Shown: piece by piece, positions 9,201 through 17,579 of the stretch | Layout of the letters: each line of letters opens with the position of its first letter | Numbering within the stretch: the stretch's first letter is position 1 | From: Prevotella sp. | GTDB lineage: Bacteria > Bacteroidota > Bacteroidia > Bacteroidales > Bacteroidaceae | DNA length: 35,926 nucleotides | Reading direction: 5' to 3' | Assembly (NCBI GenBank): GCA_024681705.1 | Contig: JAILAI010000155.1 | Location: 1-35,926 of the forward strand | The notes under the pieces: generated by a model | Database searches by the model: none | What the model was told of the DNA's origin: nothing | Seen by the model: the letters and a program-made list of their open reading frames with translations, nothing else | Program-made: the position numbers and the translations under genes

Positions 9201-10756
9201 TGTACTTCGGTACCCTCAGCATTGCGTGCAGTAACGGTCAACGTGCCAGCGTCGGTACCAAATCTGGTCACCTTAGCGTAGACATTTGAGGGCGTAAACG
9301 TAAGTCCCTTTGCTGGTTTGACGATAAATTCAATAGAAGTGTTGCTCTCGCCAGTTGGCTGTAGTTTTAACATCTTGACACCACGATTTGGAACACCGTC
9401 CTTATCGTCGGGAGCACCTACGGTAACGGTGAAATCGCCCACATTAACTGTTGCCAGCGAGTAAGCGTTATCGGGTTGTAGCGTATTTGGTGTTGCGTAA
9501 TTGTCAACGTCGTTAAGATCCCATACAATGTTCGCGGCAACATTGTCGAAAGTCTTACCGCTTGATGCTGCTATGGGCAGAACGACTTTGATATAACGGT
9601 AGTACGAGCCGTCACCAATAACGATGTCAATAGTCTCTGCGGTATTGGCAATCGTATAGCTGATGGTGTTTGCTGAAGCGTAGTCGGTTTGACCGTCGAT
9701 TGTAGTCGTTGTAATGGCACTATAAGCTTCCATTGAAACTACGGCTCCCTTGCATGATGGAACGGTAAACTTAGTGCCAGCGTTCATCTGTGCCCAATCG
9801 GTCCAATTGCCGTTGGCCAACTTACCTCCATTGTTGGTATCGAAGTCTAACTTCACATCAATCGCATGGCCGTTGACTATGCCTTGTGTTACATAAATGC
9901 CAGTTTTATTCTGATAACTTAAAAGAGGTGCACCGTTTTTACGTTGGAAGTCCCAAAGAAGTTCGACGCTTTCTGTTCGGTCGTTCAAAGAAACTTCATT
10001 ATCGGTGAATACAGCCGTCAACGTGATGTCGTTGTTTGGCATCTTGAAGGTATCACCAGGTTTGTAGGAGTTAGTTCCATCGGTCCAAGCTGTAAGTGTC
10101 TTGCCAGCAACATAAAGCGTATGATTTATTGGCAACGTGTAATCACTGCCTGCTTCAGCCTTATCGTCTGCAGGTAATGTTCCCTCAGCCTGGTTGTCGC
10201 CTAGAGAGTAGACGATTTTCATATCCGAAGGGATGTCACTGATGTCGACACTCTCTACGGCGAAGTAAGGTACATAGCTTCCGCCTGAGATGGTTAGCGT
10301 GGTGGCTCCACCTTTGTAATAAGCAGAAACAATATTCTCATCTTTGTTCTGGTGATAGCAAGCACCCGTGTTGGTGTTAAAGGTTGTTGCCGTCTCACCC
10401 TCCTGAGTTTTTACCGTTACATCTCCTCCCCAGGCGCAAGTGCCAAACGAGATGCGGACAGGTCCCGGAACGGTGACGGTAGCCGAGAAGTTCTGCCATC
10501 CATGTTCATTGGAATGGAACTTTCCCTTGAGCACAGCAACGGCGTCGGTTGCATCGTCGGCCACACGGCTAATGGTGCCATCGTCGGCTACGGCAATACC
10601 CAAAGAGAGAGCAGACTTTTCGGAAATCTCAGTTTCGGTCAATAGATTTCCATTTGTCAGATCGACTTTGAAATCCTTGAACGAAGTCTGTGCTGATGCA
10701 AATAAAGGCACCAGCAGCAAAAGGCATAATATGCCCCATCTTCTGTTTTTCTCCAT
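6230..10756 (-). CDS. Giant multidomain secreted pectinesterase (CE8)
   Basis: A 1508-residue exported protein beginning MEKNRRWGILCLLLLVPLFASA-Q. It has beta-rich N-terminal modules of unassigned type and a Listeria-Bacteroides type repeat near residues 180-250. InlB B-like repeats follow at about 595-750 (NPVEGGTV, then YEEGTQVTLTATS). A Big_5 Ig-like domain lies at about 930-1040 (PVLVSTVPANGSKG). From about 1046 there is a right-handed beta-helix pectin methylesterase with QDTYVSDNTR (~1204), GRTDFLCGSGD (~1226) and LGRPW (~1284). These carry the CE8 catalytic aspartates and arginine. It would remove methyl esters from homogalacturonan so that lyases and hydrolases can act. The last ~40 residues (YYNVAGHRVS ... 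SKIVR) resemble a type IX secretion sorting tail. It is monocistronic, with its own promoter and terminator. Confidence 0.92.
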   Translation of the reverse strand: MEKNRRWGILCLLLLVPLFASAQTSFKDFKVDLTNGNLLTETEISEKSALSLGIAVADDGTISRVADDATDAVAVLKGKFHSNEHGWQNFSATVTVPGPVRISFGTCAWGGDVTVKTQEGETATTFNTNTGACYHQNKDENIVSAYYKGGATTLTISGGSYVPYFAVESVDISDIPSDMKIVYSLGDNQAEGTLPADDKAEAGSDYTLPINHTLYVAGKTLTAWTDGTNSYKPGDTFKMPNNDITLTAVFTDNEVSLNDRTESVELLWDFQRKNGAPLLSYQNKTGIYVTQGIVNGHAIDVKLDFDTNNGGKLANGNWTDWAQMNAGTKFTVPSCKGAVVSMEAYSAITTTTIDGQTDYASANTISYTIANTAETIDIVIGDGSYYRYIKVVLPIAASSGKTFDNVAANIVWDLNDVDNYATPNTLQPDNAYSLATVNVGDFTVTVGAPDDKDGVPNRGVKMLKLQPTGESNTSIEFIVKPAKGLTFTPSNVYAKVTRFGTDAGTLTVTARNAEGTEVQLGTGLIPARNNKTKETDAKGSDPNWCYEFSYSVPAELLTSESFSLVVTEDGLATNKQWGIGDVHIEGTVNGTTEDVNKYTLTLNANPVEGGTVNVYPQGTEFDEGTELKLTATKNFGYKFINWTDAEGNVVSTDNVFVYTLSGNSELTANFEAVKTYELKYNVAGGANLYQVQPNPKPVVVDGKNMYEEGTQVTLTATSNAILTFNSWSNQETNSEIKVDMNSDVELTATFSVIDYIVGWDFFLPGNSSRVADFYSTPDNDATQLVLIDADGNTAAWLDKSTQAAGGYESMAGAAVNWKEVGRYHYQTKVNARDFSNIRVMSQLLYNYNAYTHIDLEWSADGTNWQKAGSIDMAAPKSLTECNFTLPAEANHTETLYLRWMPDTNGAIDGTQSDNDGTAITNIFLIADADVYDDGVAPVLVSTVPANGSKGVSASGRIVLNFDERVQMADDVVGYINDINIKSIVQNPTKGVVSGKTITFEYKGLTYSTEYNFTLQGKSISDLAGNTLVDAINVSFTTMDKPTVNKELYDFIVPDDGTFKEALTAASTRSDKSKRYRIFVRQGDYIIPANDQNMVAGNDGKSYPDPKTSFASPNVSIIGENMEFTTVANQMPNDLTENSVAGAGGMANPLEGIRTSGLLYLTSGATNTYFQDITLKTNTADNTGRNVILVDGGNKTICKNVCLWAYQDTYVSDNTRGMFYFEDGLLRGRTDFLCGSGDVYYNRVTLQMCERGGYIAVPRDNQKYGYVFKDCTIRGEKADVNGNYYLGRPWTEGAEVYYIDTRMEVVPYGIGWAEMSDGGCTRMAEYNSVSASGNPIDLSGRATSLGKKTPHPNNPIITAEEAAIIGDPANTFGDWQPQLYTEQAPVPVNVTLHGNTLTWSDSPYVLLWAVCKNDRVVAFTTDPTYTIATEDMNGIFTVRAANEMGGLSEPSEPVSDPSGVQEINNDDSDIISTTYYNVAGHRVSSSATGIILKIDMMKNGKHIASKIVR

Positions 10757-10825
10757 GATTGTTCGAAATTAGTTCTTAAAATATTTATTTGTTTGTCTCT
10801 AATCGTAGATTGTTTTAATTCATTG

Positions 10826-10833
10826 CAAAAGTA
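10826..10833 (-). promoter_or_regulatory. Bacteroidetes -7 element for the pectinesterase gene
   Basis: The minus strand reads TACTTTTG, matching TAnnTTTG, 70 bp upstream of the start codon. No clear TTTG -33 box is present at the expected spacing. Confidence 0.5.
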
Positions 10834-10937
10834 GCACTTTTTTTTCATCTTCATAGTGATTTTACATTATTTAATAATAGAGAATTATTCAATTATTAGA
10901 ATATCTGTTTTGTGTGCCTCATAGGTGTAAAATTAAA

Positions 10938-10964
10938 AGCGGAGTGAAAAATCTACACTCCGCT
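10938..10964 (-). terminator. Rho-independent terminator of the choice-of-anchor J gene
   Basis: A perfect 9-bp stem, AGCGGAGTG (10938-10946) with CACTCCGCT (10956-10964), has a 9-nt loop. On the minus strand it is followed by TTTTAATTTT. It lies 40 bp after the stop codon at 11004. Confidence 0.8.
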
Positions 10965-11003
10965 CAATATCTGCGCTAAACGCAAGGTTTTAGTAATATC
11001 TCT

Positions 11004-12653
11004 TTATTTAACCAGCAGTTTCTTACCGTTTTCAATCACAACACCTTTGTAGTTCTGACCGACACGCTGACCTGCAAGGTTATAGCGAGCTGCACTCTCC
11101 TTATCAACCTGTACGCTTTGGATGGCTGTAGAGGCCTTACCTTTTACGACAACATTCTTAATCTCCCATGTAGGAGCAATTGTATCGGTACTCTTGTAAA
11201 GGAAAGCAAACTGAATCTTCTTACCACTGAAGTCATTAAGACTTGTCTCATTAGCCACATACTTCCAGTCGTTACCTGTCATGAATGTATTGATGGTAAG
11301 CAGTTGCCAGTCAGCAGCATCATCCAACACCTTCACCCAAAGGGTTGCTTCGTTGGCCATATTCTCGAAATATTTACCTGTATGCTCAAACGAAAGGGTC
11401 ACATCAGTGTAGTTGGTAAGATCGATTTCGGGTGAAATGAGCCAAGCATTGGTAGCGTAGCGAACTCCTTCCACATATGCCGAAGCCTTAGCGCCATAGC
11501 GTGAATCCTGAATCCATACGTATGTGATGCCCTCGGGCAGTTCGCCATTATCGATGGTGAAGTCACCAAGGTCTTCCATAAAGCTTTCATTGAGGATGAT
11601 TCCTTCTTCTTGTGGAATCGGGGGTTCTTCACCGCTAGTGAAGTCAGCGATGGGGCATATCTCAAAGTTAGTCTTGTAAGGAACGAGGATACCTGTAATG
11701 TCGTAGGTCTTGCCTTCTACAGGTGTGTAGCCTATACGGAACTTATCGTATACCTGAATGCTAGCACCGTCAGCATCGCCGTACCAGTTGTTGCCATCTT
11801 GACGAAGTGTGAGTCCCTTAATGGTGATAAGGTCACATGCAAAATCAGTGTTAGCTTGAGCAATGGTCAGTTCTACGGGCTGTGCTATACTGCCTTCGGT
11901 AACCGTTACTTCGGCTGCGAAGTTTTCACCAACGACCAATTCAGGCATGTTGTTGTAAATATCATACTTGCCCTTGATGGTTCCATTGAGATTCTGATTG
12001 TTGTTATAGCCAAGATCGGTCTTGTAGAAATCGATAGCTCCACTTGCATCGCGAACAAAGATGTCGTTGCCTGCCGCATAGAGCACCTGGGCATTATCGA
12101 GCTTCAATGTTGCCTCTGCACCTTTCTCAAGAGCCTTGAAACCAGCAATGTTCACGGTTTCACCCTGCGGTTGTGGATCGTCGCCACCGCCACCACCTTC
12201 ACCACCAGTTACGACGGTGATGCTGTTGATTTGCGAATTGCCACCCACGGTGAAGACTACTTCAGTAGCAGATCCTGTCCACTTCTTACCGTCGACCGTA
12301 CCTGTAGAAGATGAAATGTTAAGTTTGCCAGCATCAAATTCCATGCTTGTGATTGCTTCTGCTGCACTTATGGTAATGGTTCCGGAATAGCAACGCAATT
12401 GAGGACCATTCTTGGTACTCCAGAAACGGTTAGGTGTAGAACTAACCTCTTCGTTCAACGGTGATACACTGATGGTGATTCCGTCGAGCGTATAGGTCCA
12501 TGTTTCGTTGATGTCACCAGCCTGACTATCGCTAGAAGATGTAGCGACATCAAGGGCATTGAAATCGATTTTCACTTCAGCTGCCTGAGTCTGTCCAAAA
12601 AGCAAAGACAGGAGCATAAGTAAAGAATAGCGTAAAGTTTTTTTCATATTCAT
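11004..12653 (-). CDS. Secreted choice-of-anchor J protein with OB-like domain, unknown role
   Basis: 549 residues with a signal peptide (MKKTLRYSLLMLLSLLFGQTQA-A). The order of parts appears to be: an N-terminal beta-rich module (~25-150), a Gly/Asp linker (GGEGGGGGDDPQPQ), an OB-fold-like region (~170-340, with NDIFVRDASGAIDFY), a choice-of-anchor J/cleaved-adhesin type jelly-roll (~350-510, with NAWLISPEIDLTNYTDVTLSFEH), and a C-terminal tail YNLAGQRVGQNYKGVVIENG resembling Bacteroidetes sorting tails. No catalytic motif is recognised. Placement between the pectinesterase and the pectate lyase suggests a surface-binding or scaffold role in pectin use, but this is only inferred from location. 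An alternative in-frame start two codons downstream (12647) is equally possible. Confidence 0.75.
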   Translation of the reverse strand: MNMKKTLRYSLLMLLSLLFGQTQAAEVKIDFNALDVATSSSDSQAGDINETWTYTLDGITISVSPLNEEVSSTPNRFWSTKNGPQLRCYSGTITISAAEAITSMEFDAGKLNISSSTGTVDGKKWTGSATEVVFTVGGNSQINSITVVTGGEGGGGGDDPQPQGETVNIAGFKALEKGAEATLKLDNAQVLYAAGNDIFVRDASGAIDFYKTDLGYNNNQNLNGTIKGKYDIYNNMPELVVGENFAAEVTVTEGSIAQPVELTIAQANTDFACDLITIKGLTLRQDGNNWYGDADGASIQVYDKFRIGYTPVEGKTYDITGILVPYKTNFEICPIADFTSGEEPPIPQEEGIILNESFMEDLGDFTIDNGELPEGITYVWIQDSRYGAKASAYVEGVRYATNAWLISPEIDLTNYTDVTLSFEHTGKYFENMANEATLWVKVLDDAADWQLLTINTFMTGNDWKYVANETSLNDFSGKKIQFAFLYKSTDTIAPTWEIKNVVVKGKASTAIQSVQVDKESAARYNLAGQRVGQNYKGVVIENGKKLLVK

Positions 12654-12695
12654 TTCTTTTTAGTTAATAATAATGTATTTCTGTGCGCGAAATTA

Positions 12696-12732
12696 CAAAA
12701 AAAGTAGCAATGCACCAAATTGCATTGCTACT
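12696..12732 (-). terminator. Rho-independent terminator downstream of the GH28-PL1 operon
   Basis: A perfect 12-bp stem pairs AGTAGCAATGCA (12703-12714) with TGCATTGCTACT (12721-12732) around a 6-nt loop. On the minus strand a TTTTTTT run (12696-12702) follows. It lies ~265 bp after the pectate lyase stop, so the operon mRNA would have a long structured 3' UTR. Confidence 0.8.
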
Positions 12733-12825
12733 AATTATAGTTTATTATACTTCTGATATGTTGAACGCCATTAATATAATTAATGTGAGTTCGATAATGA
12801 TAACGAAAATAAGTCTTTTCTCAAA

Positions 12826-12980
12826 AAGACCTACCGACCTACCATGACCACTCTCAAACACCTTTAAATAAAGGGGATTAGCGATGGTAGGTCTTCATTT
12901 AACACCTACCATAGACCTACCATAGTTAACCCCTTTTGTGATAGGCATTTGCGAGTGGTCATGGTAGGTTGGTAGGTCTT
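12826..12980. repeat. 155-bp element with 28-bp inverted repeats and nested palindromes
   Basis: The arms at 12826-12853 and 12953-12980 are reverse complements over 28 bp with one mismatch. Inside lie a 7-bp pair AAAGGGG (12870-12876)/CCCCTTT (12930-12936) and a perfect 11-bp pair ATGGTAGGTCT (12884-12894)/AGACCTACCAT (12913-12923). The heptamer ACCTACC or its complement occurs seven times in all. The element begins 15 bp after the pectate lyase stop codon on the transcribed strand. It could be a MITE-like insertion or an mRNA-stabilising 3' UTR structure. No clear target-site duplication is visible. Confidence 0.8.
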
Positions 12981-12995
12981 AAACGCAAATTTAGC

Positions 12996-14759
12996 TTATT
13001 TCATCACTTTTGTTGTGACAACCTGTCCGTTATTATAGGTTATGCGACGAATATTGATACCATGCTGGGGAGCACTGAGACGCATACCATCGAGATTGAA
13101 ATACTCAACACTCTTTACATCATCAGAAACAATCGGCTGAGCGATACCCGTATTGACACAAATGGGATAATACTCGTTAACCGTTTCGAGCGCATCAGCA
13201 TTACCATCCTTCATAATGTGCTCGACAATATGATTGAGGTAAACCTCCAGATTATTGTACCATTGTTTCTCTGTATCAAGCGTATAGGTCATTGCGTCTG
13301 ATGCATCGTTGGGGTTCAAGCCGTTAGCCTTCTCCCATTCGTCGGGCATACCATCACCATCGGTGTCCCAATTCTCCGGACGAGCGGTTGATTCCAACTC
13401 GTAAGTTCCTTGATCGCGAACATAGTCGATGATTCCTGGACGGTGGGTAATGGTCTTACCATCGCCCGTCTTGGTAGCACTTCCTGTATATGTTGTTGTA
13501 CCATTGCGAGCCTCATCCATATAACGGCTATCTACATTGTCGCGATGGAGTGATGCACCACAATAGGCGAGAACTTTCTCGTAGGCACTTGTGGCTGAAT
13601 GGGTTGTCACTTCTCCCTTTTCAACGGGTTTATCAAGCTTGATTCGCACACAATCCACACCGTTTGCATTCGTCTTATAGGTGACATTATCACCATAGAG
13701 ATGCTTAGAATCGGTGCAATAGTATTCTCCATCAATGTAAGAAGTGCCAGCGTCGTATTTCACACCACTCCAGTCGTAGTTCTCAGCTTTGTCACCAGCA
13801 GCTGTCACATAGTTTCCATTGATGTAGTAGCGAGAGCAATATCCCATGTAGATTGAACCAGAGGCATTGCTAGAAGTGGCAACAGAGATTTGAGTGACGC
13901 GCGTCTTGTTTGCGGTGCCGGGACCCGCCTTATAGTAGTTGTTTACGATGTTGATGTTTCCGCCACCAGTACCGCCGTAGCAACCATTTCCATTGCCCCA
14001 GTTGTACATAACACAATTGCGGAAGTCAACGATTTCTGCCTGAATGGCGTTAGCGTATATAGTCTTATCGAAACCTGTCCAATTGTAGCGCGCTCCGCAG
14101 AAGCGAGGAACACGATTTTGCATGTGGCAAAGGAAATTGTGATGGAAAGAAGCTCCTTTACCACCCCAGATGCCACCATAACTATGTTCACCCTTAGAGT
14201 GTCCGGGATTGGCCAACGCCTCGCCCAAAGTGCACCATTGCATCGTGAAATTGCGGTTATCGTAGAACGATGCAATCTCGTCGATGCTCCATGAGAATGA
14301 GCAATGGTCCCAAACGATTCCTGTCTTCTCACGTTGCCAGGTAGCATCAGCACCATCGTTTACATCTTTCTCTTCACCACGACGAATACGGATAAAGCGG
14401 ATGACGTTATTTCCACCGGGACGCACCGTATAGTAACGGAGAGTGATACCAGGAGCCGGAGCCGTCTGACCAGCGATTGTTGTATTGTCGCCAATGACCA
14501 GTTCCTTCTTCAAGGCAATGATTCCACCTACATCGAACACTACGGTTTTCTTTGTAGCGCCATAGACAGCCCAACGCAAGGTTCCTTTCGTTGTGTTCTT
14601 TCCGTCGTCTTCAAGTGTGGTTACGTGTCTAACTTCGCCCCCACGACCGCCCGTCACATAGCGGCCATAGCCTTCAGCTCCAGGAAATGCCGGAGCTTGA
14701 GCTGATGAACTTAGAATCATCAAACATGAGACGATCAATAATGTTAATCTTTTTTTCAT
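12996..14759 (-). CDS. Secreted pectate lyase, PL1 family
   Basis: 587 residues with a signal peptide (MKKRLTLLIVSCLMILSSSA-Q). The mature N-terminus FPGAEGYGRYVTGGRGG is typical of Bacteroidetes PL1-type parallel beta-helix lyases. Calcium-site and catalytic segments are visible: WDHCSFSWSIDE (~150-160) and NRVPRFCGARYN (~213-225), the latter with the conserved arginine. Such enzymes cut de-esterified homogalacturonan by beta-elimination, which fits the adjacent pectinesterase. A calcium-binding TSP3-like segment, DTDGDGMPDEWE, precedes a C-terminal tail (YFNLDGMRLS ... TTKVMK) that looks like a sorting domain. It starts 21 bp after the GH28-GH105 stop, so the two form an operon with this gene second. 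Confidence 0.9.
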   Translation of the reverse strand: MKKRLTLLIVSCLMILSSSAQAPAFPGAEGYGRYVTGGRGGEVRHVTTLEDDGKNTTKGTLRWAVYGATKKTVVFDVGGIIALKKELVIGDNTTIAGQTAPAPGITLRYYTVRPGGNNVIRFIRIRRGEEKDVNDGADATWQREKTGIVWDHCSFSWSIDEIASFYDNRNFTMQWCTLGEALANPGHSKGEHSYGGIWGGKGASFHHNFLCHMQNRVPRFCGARYNWTGFDKTIYANAIQAEIVDFRNCVMYNWGNGNGCYGGTGGGNINIVNNYYKAGPGTANKTRVTQISVATSSNASGSIYMGYCSRYYINGNYVTAAGDKAENYDWSGVKYDAGTSYIDGEYYCTDSKHLYGDNVTYKTNANGVDCVRIKLDKPVEKGEVTTHSATSAYEKVLAYCGASLHRDNVDSRYMDEARNGTTTYTGSATKTGDGKTITHRPGIIDYVRDQGTYELESTARPENWDTDGDGMPDEWEKANGLNPNDASDAMTYTLDTEKQWYNNLEVYLNHIVEHIMKDGNADALETVNEYYPICVNTGIAQPIVSDDVKSVEYFNLDGMRLSAPQHGINIRRITYNNGQVVTTKVMK

Positions 14760-14780
14760 TTTTGTATAATAGAGATGTTG

Positions 14781-17408
14781 TTATTTATTAAAAGAATTTA
14801 CGTCGAAACCAAGCTGTTCCATTTCCAGACTTGCCCAAATGAACGGGCCAACGCCCTTTGCATCGTTGTCGCGGATGGGTTCGCTCAGATAGTAAGTGTA
14901 TGAACCATCACGACGGCGATTCTCCTTTACCTTAGGTGCAGCTTTCAACACTGAGGGACTCAATCCCGGACCAAGGCCAGAAACCGCGCAACAATTGGTG
15001 AGCGAGATGGTCTTATCGGCATTCACACGGATGAAATTGTCAATGATTCCCTTGTATGCTTTAATACCAGCATCACGATATTTCTCGCCTAAATAGCCCT
15101 TATTGAAAGCCTTCAGCATCACGTAGGCGAACATTGAAGAACAAGTGCTCTCCAGGTAGTTGCCCTCACGCTCGGGTGAATCCATCACCTGATACCATAC
15201 GCCCGTTTTCTTATCTTGCCATTTGATGACGGCATCGAGGTCCTTTTGTAATAGGTCGATCACCTCGCTACGACGAGCATAATCCTCTGGAAGTGCGTCG
15301 AGCAACTCGATGAGAGCCATCGAGTACCAGCCCTGAGCACGACCCCAACAATGCTGAGAAAGTCCCGTTTCCTTATCGCTCCAGAACATATCTCTGTTCT
15401 CGTCGTAAGCATGACGGTTCAAACCTGTCTTCGGATCGAGTGTGCGCTCATAAGTAATGCTGATCTGATTCACGGCATCATCATAAATCTTCTTGGCTTT
15501 CTTAGCCGACAGAAGATCGCGAGCCGTCATTGTATAGAAAGGCAATCCCATGAATATTCCATCGAGCCACACCTGATAGGCATAGATGGCCTTGTGCCAA
15601 TAAACACGATCGACCTTTGTGCGAGGTTGCTTTTCGAGCTGCTTCATCATGGTCTTCATGGCGACAAGGTTCTTCTTCTCTGGCCATAGCTGATACATGC
15701 GAGTGACAAAGTGACCAGTACGAATGTTGTCCAGATTGTAATCAAGGAGATTGTAACCACGAATTTCGCCCTTTGCGTTGATCATCGTGTCGGTATACTC
15801 CTGGCAATACTTACGAATGTCTTCGCCTCCATATTTAAGATATGTGTCGAGCATGCCTTCCAATTCAATACCCATCACATAACTCCATTTGGGTTTTGTG
15901 GAGAAATCGAGCAGATAGGACTTTGGAACGCGTTGCATCTCAGAGTAGGTGAGCCATTCGGAGTAATGTTTACAAGGCTTCTCCTGAAGAACCAACGAAC
16001 CGTTGATGAACAGATTGTCGAAGTGAAGATTCTGAGCCTTGCCCGTTTGCATGATGGGTTTGTTGTAAACACCGTCGAAACGACAATTCTTCACATGAAT
16101 GTTGTTCACCGTATAAGCCAGAGAGTCAGCTTCGTAACCGACAATCATCACTCCATACTTTGATTTCTTACAAGTCACATCTTCCATATATACGTTGCGA
16201 ACGATAGGGTAGAAGCCGCGACAACAAATCTCCTTGGGCTCGTAGTCGGTGTTGATTTTGAGCACCGCCTCACCACATTGGCCCACTTCAACATTGCGGA
16301 AATAGATGTTCTCGATGATGCCTCCTCTACAAGAGTTCGTCTTGATGCGCAACACGCGGTCAAGGCTTGGAGAGTCCATCTTGCAATTCTCGACGAACAC
16401 ATTCTGGCAACCTCCGGAAATCTCTGAACCAATCACGACGCCACCATGACCGTCTTCCATCACGCAATTCCTAATAATGATGTTCTTCGATGGGATGCCA
16501 GCATAACGTCCAGTTGCACCTGCACGGCCGTCAGCATTGCGACCGCTCTTGATGGCAATACAGTCGTCGCCGGTGTGGAATGTACATCCTTCAATCAGCA
16601 CATTCTCGCACGACTCTGGGTCGCAACCATCACCATTGGGGCCTTCGTTCCACACTTTCACGTTTCTTACTATGATATTCTTCGAGAGCAACGGATGCAT
16701 CACCCAGAACGGAGAACGCAACATCGTGACATCTTCGATGAGAATACCATCGCACTGATTCAGGTTGATGAGCTGAGGACGAAGTCCTTTGCCTGAACCA
16801 AAAATGCGCTTGTCCATATCGACACCATCTTCGGCAAAGCGAAGCAAGTCAGCACGTCCGCCAGGATTCTGTTGTTTCTCGGGCACTACAATGTCTTTGC
16901 TCTTGGGCGTTTTGCCACTCATCAACCACCAAGTCTCATCCGAACCGTTTCCGTCGATGGTTCCCTTGCCCGTAATAGCGATATCCGTCTGCTTATAAGC
17001 ATAAATCAAAGGCTGATAATTCCAGCAATCAAGGCCTTCCCAGCGAGTTGGAACATTAGGGTAGAGCTTACGGTCGAAGGCAAAGAGCAAGGTGGCTCCT
17101 TCCTTGATGACCAGATTCACATGACTTTTCAATGTGATGGCACCTGTGTTCCATGTTCCTTCAGGAATGATGACACGACCACCACCAGCCTTCGAACAAG
17201 CATCGATGGCTTTGTTGATAGCTTTTTGGTTCTTGGCCGCATCGTTCACTTTGAGAGATGCTCCATACTTGGTAATCACGAACTCACGATCGGGGAATTG
17301 TGGTTCACGAATGCTTTGCTCTATCTGCTTGTATTGCGTATCCCAAACGCTGGCCATCATGGCCACGGGCATCAGCAGACTTAGCAAAAGTGTCTGTAGA
17401 TACTTCAT
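14781..17408 (-). CDS. GH28 polygalacturonase fused to GH105 unsaturated glucuronyl/galacturonyl hydrolase
   Basis: 875 residues with a signal peptide (MKYLQTLLLSLLMPVAMMA). Residues ~45-480 are a GH28 beta-helix with NGDGCDPES (~256), GDDCIAIKSG (~278), GHGGVVIGSE (~320) and RIKT (~352), the canonical catalytic segments. Residues ~510-870 are an (alpha/alpha)6 barrel of the GH88/GH105 type with WLDGIFMGLPFY (~612) and HCWGRAQGWYSMAL (~684). The first domain releases galacturonate residues; the second removes the unsaturated uronic acid that pectate or rhamnogalacturonan lyases leave at chain ends. The fusion therefore couples to the PL1 lyase encoded 21 bp downstream. There is no sorting tail, so a periplasmic location is likely. 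Start chosen at the ATG directly preceding the signal peptide. Confidence 0.93.
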   Translation of the reverse strand: MKYLQTLLLSLLMPVAMMASVWDTQYKQIEQSIREPQFPDREFVITKYGASLKVNDAAKNQKAINKAIDACSKAGGGRVIIPEGTWNTGAITLKSHVNLVIKEGATLLFAFDRKLYPNVPTRWEGLDCWNYQPLIYAYKQTDIAITGKGTIDGNGSDETWWLMSGKTPKSKDIVVPEKQQNPGGRADLLRFAEDGVDMDKRIFGSGKGLRPQLINLNQCDGILIEDVTMLRSPFWVMHPLLSKNIIVRNVKVWNEGPNGDGCDPESCENVLIEGCTFHTGDDCIAIKSGRNADGRAGATGRYAGIPSKNIIIRNCVMEDGHGGVVIGSEISGGCQNVFVENCKMDSPSLDRVLRIKTNSCRGGIIENIYFRNVEVGQCGEAVLKINTDYEPKEICCRGFYPIVRNVYMEDVTCKKSKYGVMIVGYEADSLAYTVNNIHVKNCRFDGVYNKPIMQTGKAQNLHFDNLFINGSLVLQEKPCKHYSEWLTYSEMQRVPKSYLLDFSTKPKWSYVMGIELEGMLDTYLKYGGEDIRKYCQEYTDTMINAKGEIRGYNLLDYNLDNIRTGHFVTRMYQLWPEKKNLVAMKTMMKQLEKQPRTKVDRVYWHKAIYAYQVWLDGIFMGLPFYTMTARDLLSAKKAKKIYDDAVNQISITYERTLDPKTGLNRHAYDENRDMFWSDKETGLSQHCWGRAQGWYSMALIELLDALPEDYARRSEVIDLLQKDLDAVIKWQDKKTGVWYQVMDSPEREGNYLESTCSSMFAYVMLKAFNKGYLGEKYRDAGIKAYKGIIDNFIRVNADKTISLTNCCAVSGLGPGLSPSVLKAAPKVKENRRRDGSYTYYLSEPIRDNDAKGVGPFIWASLEMEQLGFDVNSFNK

Positions 17409-17450
17409 GTTTTAATTCTTTGTTTTTGATTTGTTTTTAAGATTTGTCGG

Positions 17451-17458
17451 CAAAGGTA
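17451..17458 (-). promoter_or_regulatory. -7 element for the GH28-PL1 operon
   Basis: The minus strand reads TACCTTTG followed by CC, a common Bacteroidetes -7 sequence, 43 bp upstream of the start codon at 17408. The -33 region is T-rich but lacks a clean TTTG. Confidence 0.6.
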
Positions 17459-17541
17459 CGAATAAAAAACGAGAAAATCACACGTATGCGTAGAAATGTG
17501 CGCGCACAAAATGTTAAAAACGAAAACTTTCTTCAATTTTT

Positions 17542-17573
17542 CTTGTTTTTTTCGTTAAATAGTCCTATATTTG
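17542..17573 (+). promoter_or_regulatory. Promoter of a candidate small RNA
   Basis: CTTG (17542-17545) is 20 bp from TATATTTG (17566-17573), matching the TTTG-N19/21-TAnnTTTG pattern with one mismatch in the -33 box. It is divergent from the GH28-PL1 operon promoter. Confidence 0.6.
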
Positions 17574-17579
17574 CGGCAT

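Noticed and set aside
12826..12980. Insertion sequence
   Set aside because: The element is only 155 bp, encodes no transposase, and shows no clear target-site duplication; at most a MITE-like remnant.
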